This document shows positions 25,516 through 35,600 of a DNA stretch of 36,572 bases, in pieces. Position 1 is the stretch's first letter. Every line of letters begins with the position of its first letter. The stretch is taken from assembly GCA_015231515.1 (NCBI GenBank), contig JADGBM010000017.1:1-36572 (forward strand). The letters run 5' to 3'. The DNA is from Desulfobulbaceae bacterium. GTDB lineage: Bacteria; Desulfobacterota; Desulfobulbia; Desulfobulbales; VMSU01. The position numbers and the translations under genes were made by a program. The notes beneath the pieces are model-generated. The model ran no database searches, was not told where the DNA came from, and saw only the letters and a list, made by a program, of their open reading frames with translations.

Positions 25516-25745
25516 TATAGATCCTTCCGTCTGGACAGTTGGTAGAGATTCTTGAACCCGGCTGCGACCCCTAACAGGAGAAAAATCAGCATCAGCCAAG
25601 GTTTCGTCTTTCCAGCAAAAACCTTGGTATCAAGATAATAACCAAAACCGAAACCGATAAACACACAAGCGGCAAGCGTAATGCCGATAGTGGAGAAATC
25701 GGCCAGCAACCGCATGTACTCATTTCGTTTTTTCGGTTTTTCCAT
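25515..25745 (-). CDS. atpZ: AtpZ/AtpI family small membrane protein
   Basis: 76 residues with two membrane spans: IGITLAACVFIGFGFGYYLD, a family hallmark, and PWLMLIFLLLGVAAGFKNLY. It opens the F0 operon. AtpZ is linked with Mg2+/Ca2+ entry or F0 assembly. It overlaps atpI by one base. No clear promoter was found between 25746 and 25872. Confidence 0.88.
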   Translation of the reverse strand: MEKPKKRNEYMRLLADFSTIGITLAACVFIGFGFGYYLDTKVFAGKTKPWLMLIFLLLGVAAGFKNLYQLSRRKDL

Positions 25746-25872
25746 CTCGTACCTGCCAAAATGACCTTTCTGAGACCTTGCAAACCAGTACTACTACCTA
25801 GTAACCATCGGTCATCATTGGCATAATTAGAGTGTTAGGTATCATGCGACCAATTGAAAGTCAATTGCTTTT

Positions 25873-27165
25873 TCAGCTTTGGGCCAATTTTCTGAATGAT
25901 GATTCAGTTTTCTCTAATGCTGTCGCCAGATCTTGTGCCGAATGGGCTGCAGAGATAAATGCACCCTCAAACTGAGACGGCGCCAAATAGATACCTTGGG
26001 CCAGCATATCCCGGTAGAACTGACCAAAGCGTTTTGTGTCTGAGGTCATGGCACTGTCAAAATCTGTAACCGGACTCTCCGTGAAAAATGCCGTCATAAC
26101 AGAGCCGACCCGATTCAGGGTGGAAGGGATAGAGTATTTCTTCGCCAAGGCTTCCAACTCTAAGGCATAGCCGGCCGCCTTTTGATCAAGCTTCTCGTAA
26201 AAACCTGGCTTGGCAAGCTCTTTTAAGGTTGCTATACCCGCAGCCATTGCCAGAGGATTGCCGGAAAGAGTGCCTGCCTGGTAAACAGGGCCCTCGGGAG
26301 CAATCATATTCATGATCTCTTTCCGGCCGCCATAAGCACCGACAGGGAGACCGCCGCCAATAATCTTACCCATACAGGTTAAATCCGGCATAATATTGAA
26401 TTTTTCCTGAGCACCGCCAAGTCCTAGACGGAATCCAGTGATAACTTCGTCAAAGATTAGCAGAATATTATGCGCCTTGGTCAACTCGCGCACCTTTTCC
26501 AGAAATCCAGGTGCAGCAGGCACGACCCCCATGTTTGCGGCCACCGGCTCCATGATCAGACAGGCTATATTGTCAGCCTGTTCGGCAAGCGTTTTCTCCA
26601 GCATTTCAAAATTATTGTAGGGGATCGATATTGTATTTTTAACAATATCCTCTGGAACTCCGGGACTGCCTGGGATGCCAAGGGTGATCACACCAGAACC
26701 GGCCTTAACAAGAAAGCTATCGGCATGACCGTGGTAACATCCATCAAATTTAACAACTACATTCTTTTTCGTGTAGCCGCGCGCTAGTCGTATCGCGCTC
26801 ATAGTCGCTTCAGTTCCAGAACTGACAAATCGCACCCTTTCAACCGAAGGCATCGCGGCACAAACCAACTCGGCAAGCTCGACCTCCAAGGGGGTCGGCG
26901 CACCGAAACTAGTCCCATTCTTCATAGCTTCGGTGATACTGTGCACAACAACATCAGGAGTATGACCCAGAATCATCGGCCCCCAAGAACAAACAAAGTC
27001 AATATATTCATTGCCGTCGACATCGTAAACTTTTGAACCTTTTGCCCGCTCTATAAAGACAGGGTCGCAACCCACCGATTTACAGGCCCTCACAGGACTG
27101 CTGACCCCGCCAGGAATTGATTGTTGTGCTTTTGCAAAAAAGGCTCGTGATTTATCAGTTTTCAT
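25873..27165 (-). CDS. hemL: Glutamate-1-semialdehyde aminomutase
   Basis: 430 residues from the ATG with TTGGAG before it; a longer frame begins five codons earlier. The PLP site is CMGKIIGGGLPVGAYGG with the Lys. IPGGVSSPVRACKSVG, SSGTEATMSAIRLARG and FDEVITGFRLG are typical of the family. It makes 5-aminolevulinate from the product of HemA, which is encoded at 12769-14043. It stands alone. Confidence 0.97.
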   Translation of the reverse strand: MKTDKSRAFFAKAQQSIPGGVSSPVRACKSVGCDPVFIERAKGSKVYDVDGNEYIDFVCSWGPMILGHTPDVVVHSITEAMKNGTSFGAPTPLEVELAELVCAAMPSVERVRFVSSGTEATMSAIRLARGYTKKNVVVKFDGCYHGHADSFLVKAGSGVITLGIPGSPGVPEDIVKNTISIPYNNFEMLEKTLAEQADNIACLIMEPVAANMGVVPAAPGFLEKVRELTKAHNILLIFDEVITGFRLGLGGAQEKFNIMPDLTCMGKIIGGGLPVGAYGGRKEIMNMIAPEGPVYQAGTLSGNPLAMAAGIATLKELAKPGFYEKLDQKAAGYALELEALAKKYSIPSTLNRVGSVMTAFFTESPVTDFDSAMTSDTKRFGQFYRDMLAQGIYLAPSQFEGAFISAAHSAQDLATALEKTESSFRKLAQS

Positions 27166-27404
27166 AAGAACCGTCTCCAAGAGTTATGTTTTTTGGTTTA
27201 CTACAATTTTCATCAAAAAGTTTTTCTATTTCCCCCACGCATCAAGAAAAATCCTGGGTAACATAGCATGATGCCGTGCATTCGTCAAAGGCCTATTGCG
27301 GCACATCCTTTTTACTTTTCCGCCCGCTGACAATCATTGCCAGCCACCTCCCGTCAAAAGTGCTAACAAGCTACTGCATTAACAGCCAATCACCCTGAAT
27401 TCAC
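27166..27404. other. Divergent intergenic region, no gene seen
   Basis: Between hemL (minus) and the MamK-like gene (plus). No open frame of note, no hairpin terminator and no clear operator is visible in this part. The plus-strand promoter lies at its right end. Confidence 0.4.
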
Positions 27405-27434
27405 TTGACAATCTTCACCCCGCCATTGTATTAA
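27405..27434 (+). promoter_or_regulatory. Sigma-70-type promoter for the MamK-like gene
   Basis: A consensus -35 TTGACA (27405-27410) and a -10 TATTAA (27429-27434) lie 18 bases apart. The start would be near 27441, giving a leader of about 70 bases. Confidence 0.5.
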
Positions 27435-27510
27435 AATTGATGATGCGCTGATACTCGCACCTTCAATTGATTTAAAAAATCCTACTGGAACCAAACTACG
27501 GGGAAGCACA

Positions 27511-28560
27511 ATGCCAGAAGATCAAAGCACGAAAAGTAACCAGTTACTGCTCGGAATCGACTTCGGAACCTCACGAACCGCCGTAATGTCGAATCGCGGA
27601 TACAAAAAAATCACCCGATCCATTGTCGGTTACCCAAAGGATATCATCGGCATTAAGTTTCTCGGCAAGGCACAGGTTTTTGGCGATGAAGCCCTAAAGA
27701 ACCGTTCCGCTCTAACCCTGTATCATCCACTCGAAGATGGCGTAGTTCGTGAAGCCAGTGAGAAGGATTACAGTGCCGCCCTTGAGCTGCTCAAACACGT
27801 AATTACTGAAGCCAAGCAAGGTGAGGACATTCCGGTTTCAGGAATTATCGGCGTACCCTCTCGCGCCTCAATAATGAACAAGGAACTTCTTTTAAAAATT
27901 GCCCATGAAGTCATGACCACTGCCCTTGTTGTCTCTGAGCCTTTCATGGTGGCCTACCACATGAATAAGCTGAACAACTGCATTGTTGTCGACATAGGCG
28001 CTGGTACTGTCGACATATGTGGAGTCAAAGGTTCCATTCCCGGCCCCAAAGACCAGGTAACACTCTTAAAGGGTGGCGACTACATCGACGAACGCCTTGA
28101 GTCAGCTATTCAACAACGATATTTCGATGTTCAGATTACCCGCAACCTTGTTCGAACAATTAAAGAACAGCATGCCTTTGTCGGCGTTTCCCCCTCCGGA
28201 CCGATTAAAGCAACCCTACGCATCGATGGCAAACCTGCCGAATATGATATCACTGAAGAGATACGCAGCGTATGCGAGAGCATAGTGCCCGATATCGTCG
28301 AAAATATTATTACTGTAATGAAAAGTTACGACCCGGAAAATCAACAGGAAGCATTAAACAATATCTACCTTGCAGGCGGAGGCTCAAACATCAAGGGCCT
28401 TGCCTCGATGATTGCCGCTCGTTTGAAAGATTACGGCGAAGTGACGGTTCTCTGCGTTGACGACCCCGACTTCTCCGGCTGTGGTGGCGCCCTAAAACTT
28501 GCATTGGATCTCCCCCCGGAACATTGGGATAAAATTGGCTTTGCCGGCTCGATTGGCTGA
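27511..28560 (+). CDS. MamK-like actin ATPase (filament-forming)
   Basis: 349 residues, about the length of MamK (roughly 350). The actin fold is complete: phosphate-1 loop LLGIDFGTSRTAVMS, phosphate-2 loop VVDIGAGTVDICGVKG, and adenosine loop YLAGGGSNIKGL. Segments such as RSIVGYPKDIIG, VSEPFMVAYHMNKLNN and KGGDYIDERLESAI match magnetosome filament protein MamK more closely than MreB, from memory of the MamK sequence. MamK polymerises with ATP and positions magnetosomes. No other magnetosome gene is nearby. The next gene encodes a membrane-anchored coiled-coil protein, which may be its partner. GGGGAAG precedes the ATG. A ParM- or Alfa-type actin is less likely. Confidence 0.85.
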   Translation: MPEDQSTKSNQLLLGIDFGTSRTAVMSNRGYKKITRSIVGYPKDIIGIKFLGKAQVFGDEALKNRSALTLYHPLEDGVVREASEKDYSAALELLKHVITEAKQGEDIPVSGIIGVPSRASIMNKELLLKIAHEVMTTALVVSEPFMVAYHMNKLNNCIVVDIGAGTVDICGVKGSIPGPKDQVTLLKGGDYIDERLESAIQQRYFDVQITRNLVRTIKEQHAFVGVSPSGPIKATLRIDGKPAEYDITEEIRSVCESIVPDIVENIITVMKSYDPENQQEALNNIYLAGGGSNIKGLASMIAARLKDYGEVTVLCVDDPDFSGCGGALKLALDLPPEHWDKIGFAGSIG

Positions 28561-28632
28561 CGACGTCCGACCCACTTATTGAACTAAATTGTCCATGCTC
28601 AATCAATTATTATTGAGAACAAGCTTTTACCA

Positions 28633-29136
28633 ATGACAACCCTACTTTATATTTTACTTGGCATCTCGGTTGGCATTGGCTGTACACTGATTTTTTTACA
28701 GGAAAGATTCACCCGAGAGCGCCGCCGTATTTTGGCAACCAGTAAGGCAGAGCGGGAGAAAGCCACCAGGCAGCTTTTGGAGCTTGACGAAAAATGGGAG
28801 GCAGAGTGTGAGCAGTACCGGCAAGAGTTGGCCGCAGCGCAGACTGAAGCTGCAGGTGACAACGCCGCTGATTCCGAGCAGAGAATCCTAGAAAAAGAGT
28901 CCGAAATAGCCGCCCTAACGAGCGAAAACCAGCAGCTCCAGAAATCAAACGCGGCCCTGCAAGACCAACTCACCGAAGCGCAAAGCGAATCTGACTACCT
29001 CAAAGGGGAAATCAAGCGCCTGGAAAAAGAAAAAAGTCAGATCCCTGCCGACGACTTCATTGTCCTTTCCCCGTCTGGGGGGCATCTTTTACCGGGGTCA
29101 ATCGCCCGCGCCCTCATGAAAAGAACGAACGACTAA
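28633..29136 (+). CDS. Membrane-anchored coiled-coil protein, possible filament partner
   Basis: 167 residues. Residues 4-22 (LLYILLGISVGIGCTLIFL) form one membrane helix; the stretch from about 25 to 135 is a highly charged coiled coil (for example KEREKATR-like heptads, ENQQLQKSNAALQDQ). The C-terminal tail, DDFIVLSPSGGHLLPGS, is distinctive and non-coiled. It lies 72 bases after the MamK-like gene, on the same strand, with no terminator between. No strong ribosome site is seen. A role in tethering filaments to the membrane is inference. I do not recognise the family. Confidence 0.7.
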   Translation: MTTLLYILLGISVGIGCTLIFLQERFTRERRRILATSKAEREKATRQLLELDEKWEAECEQYRQELAAAQTEAAGDNAADSEQRILEKESEIAALTSENQQLQKSNAALQDQLTEAQSESDYLKGEIKRLEKEKSQIPADDFIVLSPSGGHLLPGSIARALMKRTND

Positions 29137-29182
29137 AACTTCACCCCCATCAAGACTCTTCTTCCGATACCGCAGCATCGAC

Positions 29183-30280
29183 CTATCGCCCTATAAACTC
29201 AATCTCCAGGTTTTTCAGAACCTCACCCAGGTTGGACTTGCTATGCTTAATGCCAATTTTATTGCGTATTTTATCGCGATGAAACTCGACACCACGCGTA
29301 GTAAGATTCAGCAGGTCAGCAATGCGCTTGGTACTTTTGCCCTGCTTGATCAGATTCGCTATATGAATCTCCTTGGGAGTCAGACGAAAGTACTTATAGG
29401 CAAGACCCTGCATAAAAGGGGCAACAATCTCACCAACATTTGATTCGATTATATTAGCGCAAACAAGGGCCTCTTCATTAAGGTTACACTCTTTAAGTTT
29501 TTCAATATAGGGATTGATCATCTCATTAACACTGAAGAGAATCTTATCCTGCACTTCCTTTTGGTCTCGTTCGTTTTTCTTGACCATTTGCTGCAGGGCA
29601 ATGGTTGTGCCCTCTAAATCATTGGCTTTGGTGGTCACCTCTTCTTGAGCTTTGATCAGGCGGCGCTCGGAATTTTGCAGCTTAACAATAGACTCTTCAA
29701 GTGCGGCATTTATCAAGCGCAGATCGGCAGTCTGCTCCTCCACTTTCTGACTCAGCTCCTTATTAATATGCAATATACGCTTTTCAGCGACCCACTTCGC
29801 TCCGAGTGCGGCACCAAACTGCTGGACCTCCTGGGTGTGAAATGGTTTTTGAATATAAAGAAGTTTATCAAGTGGCCGGACCCGTGCTGAGATTTCCTCC
29901 GGATCAATATCAGAATAGGCAGTAACAATAACTATATTAATAAGGGGGTCAAGACTTCTTATTTGCTCAGCGGCCCAAACGCCATCGGGACCAGGCGGCA
30001 TTCTAACATCAAGAAAGACCATGGCAAACGGCTGGTCATTGTTCAATGATTCTCGTACAGCCTGCAGCGCATCTTTGGCCTGCTGCCGACATGTTATGTG
30101 ATACGAAAACAAACTTGCCGGATTCGCCGCTGTCCCGTAAAGCTTCGCTTGCAAATCCTGTATCCGCATATCAGATTCACTCTCTTGAGAAAGACCAAAA
30201 ATACTCTTATAGGAATCAAGCACACCTTCTTCATCGTCAACAACCAGTATTCTAATCTCTTTTTGGGCCTCATTTTCCAT
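29183..30280 (-). CDS. Response regulator with LuxR-type DNA-binding domain
   Basis: 365 residues from the ATG with GGGAG about eight bases before it; ATGs two and six codons earlier are possible. The receiver domain has RILVVDDEEG and MVFLDVRMPPGPDG with the phospho-Asp. A long coiled coil (about 185-255) follows, then a LuxR helix-turn-helix (LTPKEIHIANLIKQGKSTKR, LNLTTRGVEFHRDKIRNK). There is no AAA+ module, so it does not activate sigma-54 promoters. It is divergent from the histidine kinase at 30547, a likely partner. Confidence 0.9.
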   Translation of the reverse strand: MENEAQKEIRILVVDDEEGVLDSYKSIFGLSQESESDMRIQDLQAKLYGTAANPASLFSYHITCRQQAKDALQAVRESLNNDQPFAMVFLDVRMPPGPDGVWAAEQIRSLDPLINIVIVTAYSDIDPEEISARVRPLDKLLYIQKPFHTQEVQQFGAALGAKWVAEKRILHINKELSQKVEEQTADLRLINAALEESIVKLQNSERRLIKAQEEVTTKANDLEGTTIALQQMVKKNERDQKEVQDKILFSVNEMINPYIEKLKECNLNEEALVCANIIESNVGEIVAPFMQGLAYKYFRLTPKEIHIANLIKQGKSTKRIADLLNLTTRGVEFHRDKIRNKIGIKHSKSNLGEVLKNLEIEFIGR

Positions 30281-30546
30281 TACCATACTCCCGGGCATCG
30301 CCTCAATCTAGCTGCAGCCTAATTACCTGCCAAACAAGTCATATCTCTATTATTCCAAGCACCGTGGTGAGTGTAATGATATTTTCATCAATCATCAAAT
30401 GATTTTTCGCATAAAATCTTACGGTGGTACACGCATTTGTTTTTTGCTACTATATAAAAGACCCAGCACATTGTATCTTCAGCAACAACTTTATTTTCAT
30501 TACTGCTGGCTCTTGTCGTCTATTTATCACCCCAGGAGAATAAACC

Positions 30547-32169
30547 TTGATACGAACCAAAGTCATACTTGTTTTTACCACCAGCCTTTTCCTGATAGCC
30601 GGCCTGCTTGGAATTCACATTTTTGAAACATCAAAAGAGGTCTACTTTCACAAAAGACTCGACAGTATGCATCATGAATATATTTTAGTCCTGAATATTA
30701 AACATGCCGTTAGCAGCCAACTGAAAGAGGCGACGACTGGTGTGGTCTTTGGTTTTTCACCCGAGCAGCTCAAACGATATGAGAAAACTAAAATCCTGGC
30801 AGACAGCTCAATTAAAGATCTCATGACCACCATTTCAATAGAACTCGACTATATTCTTTCTGACGAAAAGGAAAATGAAGAAGGCGAAAGCCGAAAGGCA
30901 CTAGAGCTGCGTGATAAGTACACAGAAATCGATACACAACTTGAAAAAATACAACATATTGCCGATCAAGGAACAAAGAGCAGGCACGCCCAGGAAGCTG
31001 TCCTGGCCAACGTTGACGGCCTATACCGCTCCTTTGCATCCCTCATTGACGAGTGGATAGAGCACGAGCAAGAAGAGTTGCAAAGTCTAGAAAACACCTT
31101 CCGGGCCATGACAAACAGAAACACCATAATCCTCGTTGTCGGGTCAATTATCACTCTCGTCTTTGCCATGACCATGTCCCTTTCAATCATCCTGCTCATC
31201 ATTGACCCCCGCATGAAAGAACTGATTAGCGGCACAGAACGGGTCTCCCAAGGCGACTTAAGCACCCCGATAGCTCTGGCGGGCAATGATGAGTTCACTG
31301 CACTCTCCAAGGCCTTTAATCAGATGATGCTGCGGCTCCAGAGTTCCCAGAAGCAACTGCTGGAACAATCATATTATTCAGGTATGGCAGAAATGGTTTC
31401 CGGCATTCTCCACAATATTAAGAACGCATTTTCACCATTTATTGTTGATACAGAAATAATCTACCACCATGTGAAAAGCATTAAGCTGTTCCAATTTATT
31501 CCAACCCTTAACGAGTTACGCGATGACACCATCGACTCAGCCCGTAAAAATGACCTGCTCGACCTAAGCGGCCTTCTCATCGAAAACTCCCAGGATGCCT
31601 TAAAAAAGATACGGGACAAGCTGGCAGTAATGCAAAATAGAGCTACCCTTATCGAACGAATTATTGAGGAGCAAAGCCAACTGGCTAACTCCCAAAGGCT
31701 CATTGAAGACGTCTCCCTGCAGGAACTCTTCCAGGACTCATTGTCACTTATCAAAACCAGCCTTCTGGAAGAAGTCTCTGTCACTGTTTCAGACAACGTA
31801 CAATTGATCGGTACTATCAAGACACAGAGAATTATCCTGCTCCAAGTGTGTAAAAATGTAATTCTTAATTCGATCGAGTCCATTTTACGCTACGGAAACA
31901 AAGTCGGCAAAGTCGAGATTAACGCTGAACTCTTCCATGACAGCAGTCAGGAGATGGTACACATAACTGTCTCTGACAATGGCGAGGGCATTAAGCATGA
32001 AAGCCTTCAAGAGATTTTCCAGCGAGGCATCTCCAGCAAATCAACACGCTCCGGCCTGGGTTTACACTGGTGCGCCAATAGTATCGCAGCCCTTCAAGGA
32101 CAGATCTATGCCGAAAGTAACGGCCCGGGCCAAGGCGCACAACTCCATATCCTCTTGAAGCGCAGCTGA
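30547..32169 (+). CDS. Membrane sensor histidine kinase with HAMP domain
   Basis: 540 residues with a TTG start, preceded by AGGAG nine bases away. Two membrane helices (about 8-25 and 196-220) flank a periplasmic or extracytoplasmic helical sensor region. A HAMP linker follows. The H-box is in GMAEMVSGILHNIKNAFSPF, where the His is phosphorylated. The N box is VCKNVILNSIES, with G1 DNGEGI and G2 RSGLGLHWCANS. It probably pairs with the divergent regulator. The signal is unknown. Its nearest downstream neighbour is the giant cytochrome. Confidence 0.92.
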   Translation: MIRTKVILVFTTSLFLIAGLLGIHIFETSKEVYFHKRLDSMHHEYILVLNIKHAVSSQLKEATTGVVFGFSPEQLKRYEKTKILADSSIKDLMTTISIELDYILSDEKENEEGESRKALELRDKYTEIDTQLEKIQHIADQGTKSRHAQEAVLANVDGLYRSFASLIDEWIEHEQEELQSLENTFRAMTNRNTIILVVGSIITLVFAMTMSLSIILLIIDPRMKELISGTERVSQGDLSTPIALAGNDEFTALSKAFNQMMLRLQSSQKQLLEQSYYSGMAEMVSGILHNIKNAFSPFIVDTEIIYHHVKSIKLFQFIPTLNELRDDTIDSARKNDLLDLSGLLIENSQDALKKIRDKLAVMQNRATLIERIIEEQSQLANSQRLIEDVSLQELFQDSLSLIKTSLLEEVSVTVSDNVQLIGTIKTQRIILLQVCKNVILNSIESILRYGNKVGKVEINAELFHDSSQEMVHITVSDNGEGIKHESLQEIFQRGISSKSTRSGLGLHWCANSIAALQGQIYAESNGPGQGAQLHILLKRS

Positions 32170-32524
32170 AAAGGCCCTCGGAGGCTGTCCGAAAAGTTTC
32201 GCCGCCGGGTGTGTTGTCTGCCGCCTTCTGCAATTGACCTGGCAAGAAAATTCCCCTGTAAATTTTCATTCATAGTGTAAAAGCCCCCACATCGCTCTTT
32301 TTCAGCAAATAATGAGTGTCACCTCGTTTTTTGCTCAGCTAACCAGCTGCAAACGATAAAACTCCATCCAAATCCTTATGTTTTTAAAAGGCAATTTATT
32401 TCCAGATATGCGCCACACGCCCGGTTATACAAAACGCAACAACACACCCTTCCATGCCATCCTGCACAACAAAAAGTTTAACCACTACTAGCAGTTCATG
32501 CGAGCCACCTGCAGCTAAACAGTC
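32170..32524. other. Intergenic region after the kinase, no gene seen
   Basis: About 355 bases with no supported gene and no terminator with a T-run. GAGGCTGTCCGAAAAGT near 32180 looks a little like an insertion-sequence end, but no partner repeat or transposase is present. Confidence 0.35.
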
Positions 32525-32542
32525 TAGGCACGCTTCTTGCTT
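32525..32542 (+). promoter_or_regulatory. Sigma-54 promoter of the giant cytochrome
   Basis: TAGGCACGCTTCTTGCTT fits the sigma-54 consensus: GG at 32527-32528 and GC at 32539-32540, 10 bases apart. The start would be near 32552, giving a leader of about 130 bases before the ATG at 32684. An AAA+ activator outside the window is needed. Confidence 0.7.
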
Positions 32543-32683
32543 ATAAGATGCCACGTACTAGCCAAAAATTTAGTAATTACAGCAAGTTAAACAATAAAAC
32601 AGTAGCTCACAGGTCTTTTACTTACGGGCGCTAAAATTGGCTACCCGTATTGAATTAAAAATCAAACTTCAAAAGAGAAAGTG

Positions 32684-35600
32684 ATGAAAAAGTCTATTGC
32701 CTTTGCCATAGTGTGTTTTTCGGTGCTCTTCGCCAGTAACGTTTACTCAAATGACGTTACCGACGCTCCCCACAACAACAGTTTCAACATTGAATGTCGC
32801 GACTGTCATCAATACTCTCTCTGGTGGAGCTATTCTCCGGCTAGAGGCACAGCTCAAGACTTCTTTGCCGGCCTCTCCGAAGAGATCTGCCTCCGCTGTC
32901 ATGATGGTAGCCCTACTCAGGTGCATAAAGGCACCATGGCACCCCATACTTCAGCTACTCTCTCCAACGGTTATGGAACGTGGAACACAAGCTGCGTTGA
33001 CTGCCACTCGCCACACTATCAGCAACAGCTCGAATGGCGCACCAATTCAACCGACAAGGCGAAACTCTACCTGGTTACGGGAACTATCTCAGCACCCTAT
33101 GATACCAACATAAACATTAGGCTCAACATTCCGGAGTCAGGCAAGACAACAATTACCTATGACACCCCATTCACATATAATGATATACGATGGTCTATTC
33201 CGTACGACAGCAATACGGATACAATCACCTGGGAGAACAAAAATAACGCTATTCCAGGCCGAGGTCTCATTTTTGTCCATGACACTGAAAATGCTGTCGA
33301 CAGCTATGTCATTGATTCAACCAATGCCAGCAACCAAATAGTCATAAATGGACTTCTGGATCTCACAAAAATCAACACCACAACTAAACCATCATCGAAC
33401 ACCTTTGGCCTGATTTACGGCCAGTTGATCAAACAAAACTTTATTTTGCAGGACGGTACAGAGGCTCCAGTTAAATTTTTTGATCCAGTCGGTGGCTTTG
33501 TTGAGGAAGATGCAACTGGATCCGGTCTTACAACTGGTATCTGTCAGGTTTGTCACACAAAAACCAGTAACCCGACGACACTTGCCCCACGTTTCCGCAA
33601 CGATGGTACTTTCCCTGCTGGTGGTCATAGTGCTTATGTTGCCGGCGACTGTTCCGACTGCCATATCCGAGAAACAGGCTTCACCCCCAGTGGCCTTGAC
33701 CACTCCACTTCCGGCAACTCAGCAGTCCTTGACACACCGTTATGCGTCAACTGTCACGCACACGCCGCCAACAATCCCATGGGTGTTCATGGCAGCGAAT
33801 GCATCAAATGTCATGAATTAGCCAGCCCTGAAGTCGGCAACTCTACCCTTAAAACCGCGTATGGCTCTGCAACTCGTATAAGCGCAGGTGACTGCGTTTG
33901 GTGTCATGAAGGATATTTTGATGGCCACGACAGAGGTTCTGTTGTGGGCGGAGTACTTGACCACTCCAGCAGCGTAGCTCTGAGCATCGACCAAAGCACA
34001 ACAATACTCAACTGTAGCGGTTGTCATCCGGCATCCACAACGCCATTCTCTTCGACTGGCGAAGTGCACTCTGTCAACGGTTGTGCCACATGCCACGATA
34101 CCGCGATTAATGGCGGATTAATTGCGCCTGCAGTTGCCGGCGGTGGTGAGTGCGCAATATGCCATGGCGCTTTCAACAGTCATGATCACGGGACGGATAC
34201 AGGAATTACCCATTGGCTCAGTTACGACCCTGCGCGTGACATTTCAGACAGCAATACCTGCGATTTCTGTCACCCCAGCCAGCTTGGCGATTGGAATGCC
34301 ATTCTTGAAACACACGTCAGCGGCGGTCAATGCGGTACCTGCCACAACTCAACTCGAACAAACGGCGCCTCTACCTCAGTTAACCCTGCCTATAACTCTG
34401 TTGCTAATGCCATTGCTCAGTCCGGCGCAACAAACTCAATTACTTTAAATTGTATTGACTGTCACTGGGATAGACAGCTTAACCATTTTGTTGACCACAG
34501 CACGTTTGTCACCGGTGGAACAACAAATTGTGTAACCAACTGTCATGACTCCTCGTTTACCGCTTCTCCAACTGACCCTAAACTCCATGATGATTGCACT
34601 ATCTGCCATACCGGCACCACAAAACCAGTAACACTCATCTCACTTGCTGTTGGTCACGCCACAACAGATATCGGTTTCGGAAACCCGAACATCTGCACCA
34701 CATGTCATTCCACACCAACGTTCTGGGACCACATCAAAGGCGGCGATCATCTTGGCCAAGTACGAGCTACTATTAATAACACCTGCGAAACATGCCATGT
34801 CAGCACTGGCGATTTGGTCATTGAACCAACCCTTCACAATGGTGGCTGCGGAATATGTCATGACTTAGGGCGAGGCGGCATATTAAGAGCAGGGTATACT
34901 GGCCGTGGCTCAGCTCTCACTGGAGCTGGAGACTGTGCGAGCTGCCACACTGACCATGCAGCAGACTTTTTCTTCCATGTTAAACCGAATCATAACACTA
35001 AAATTCTGCCTACGGCTAAATGCGTTGCCTGCCACAACGAAGCTGACATGGTAGATGGAGTCCATGCGACTAACAGCTGCCTTACCTGTCACACCGCCGT
35101 CACCGGTGTAATGCGAGGCGGAGCAAATGGCGACGCCAGTAACGGATCCGGGGATTGCGCCTTCTGCCATCCATCAAGAGATGCTAATTTCTTTACCGGA
35201 CATACTAACCCGGTTGACCACAACCTCGCCAACGTTTTGGCCACTCCAAACTGTGTTAGTACTGGTTGTCACACTGGAGCCAGACGCGCTGAAGACATAC
35301 ACATAACCAACAGCTGCGACACGTGCCACAACCCAGCCTCAGGCGCATTAAGATCAGGAATAAATGGCAACGCTACCGGCGGAGCCGGAACCTGTGCAAG
35401 CTGCCACGCCACCAGGGCGGCCAACTACAAAAGCCACAACACCCCCTCTCATGCCGCCCTTACCAGTTCACCTGAGTGTACAAGCTGTCACAGCACGGCG
35501 ATGATTACTGGCGTCCATAAAGGTACATGTACGAACTGCCATGTAGACTTGACTGGTGTTCTTGTCGGCAGTGCCGCCACCGGCGCAGGTAGTTGTACTT

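Noticed and set aside
25516-25599. 28-residue N-terminal extension of AtpI
   Set aside because: It lies within atpZ; a GTG overlapping the atpZ stop, with AAGGA upstream, is the natural start.
32170-32210. Insertion-sequence end near GAGGCTGTCCGAAAAGT
   Set aside because: No inverted partner, target duplication or transposase was found nearby.
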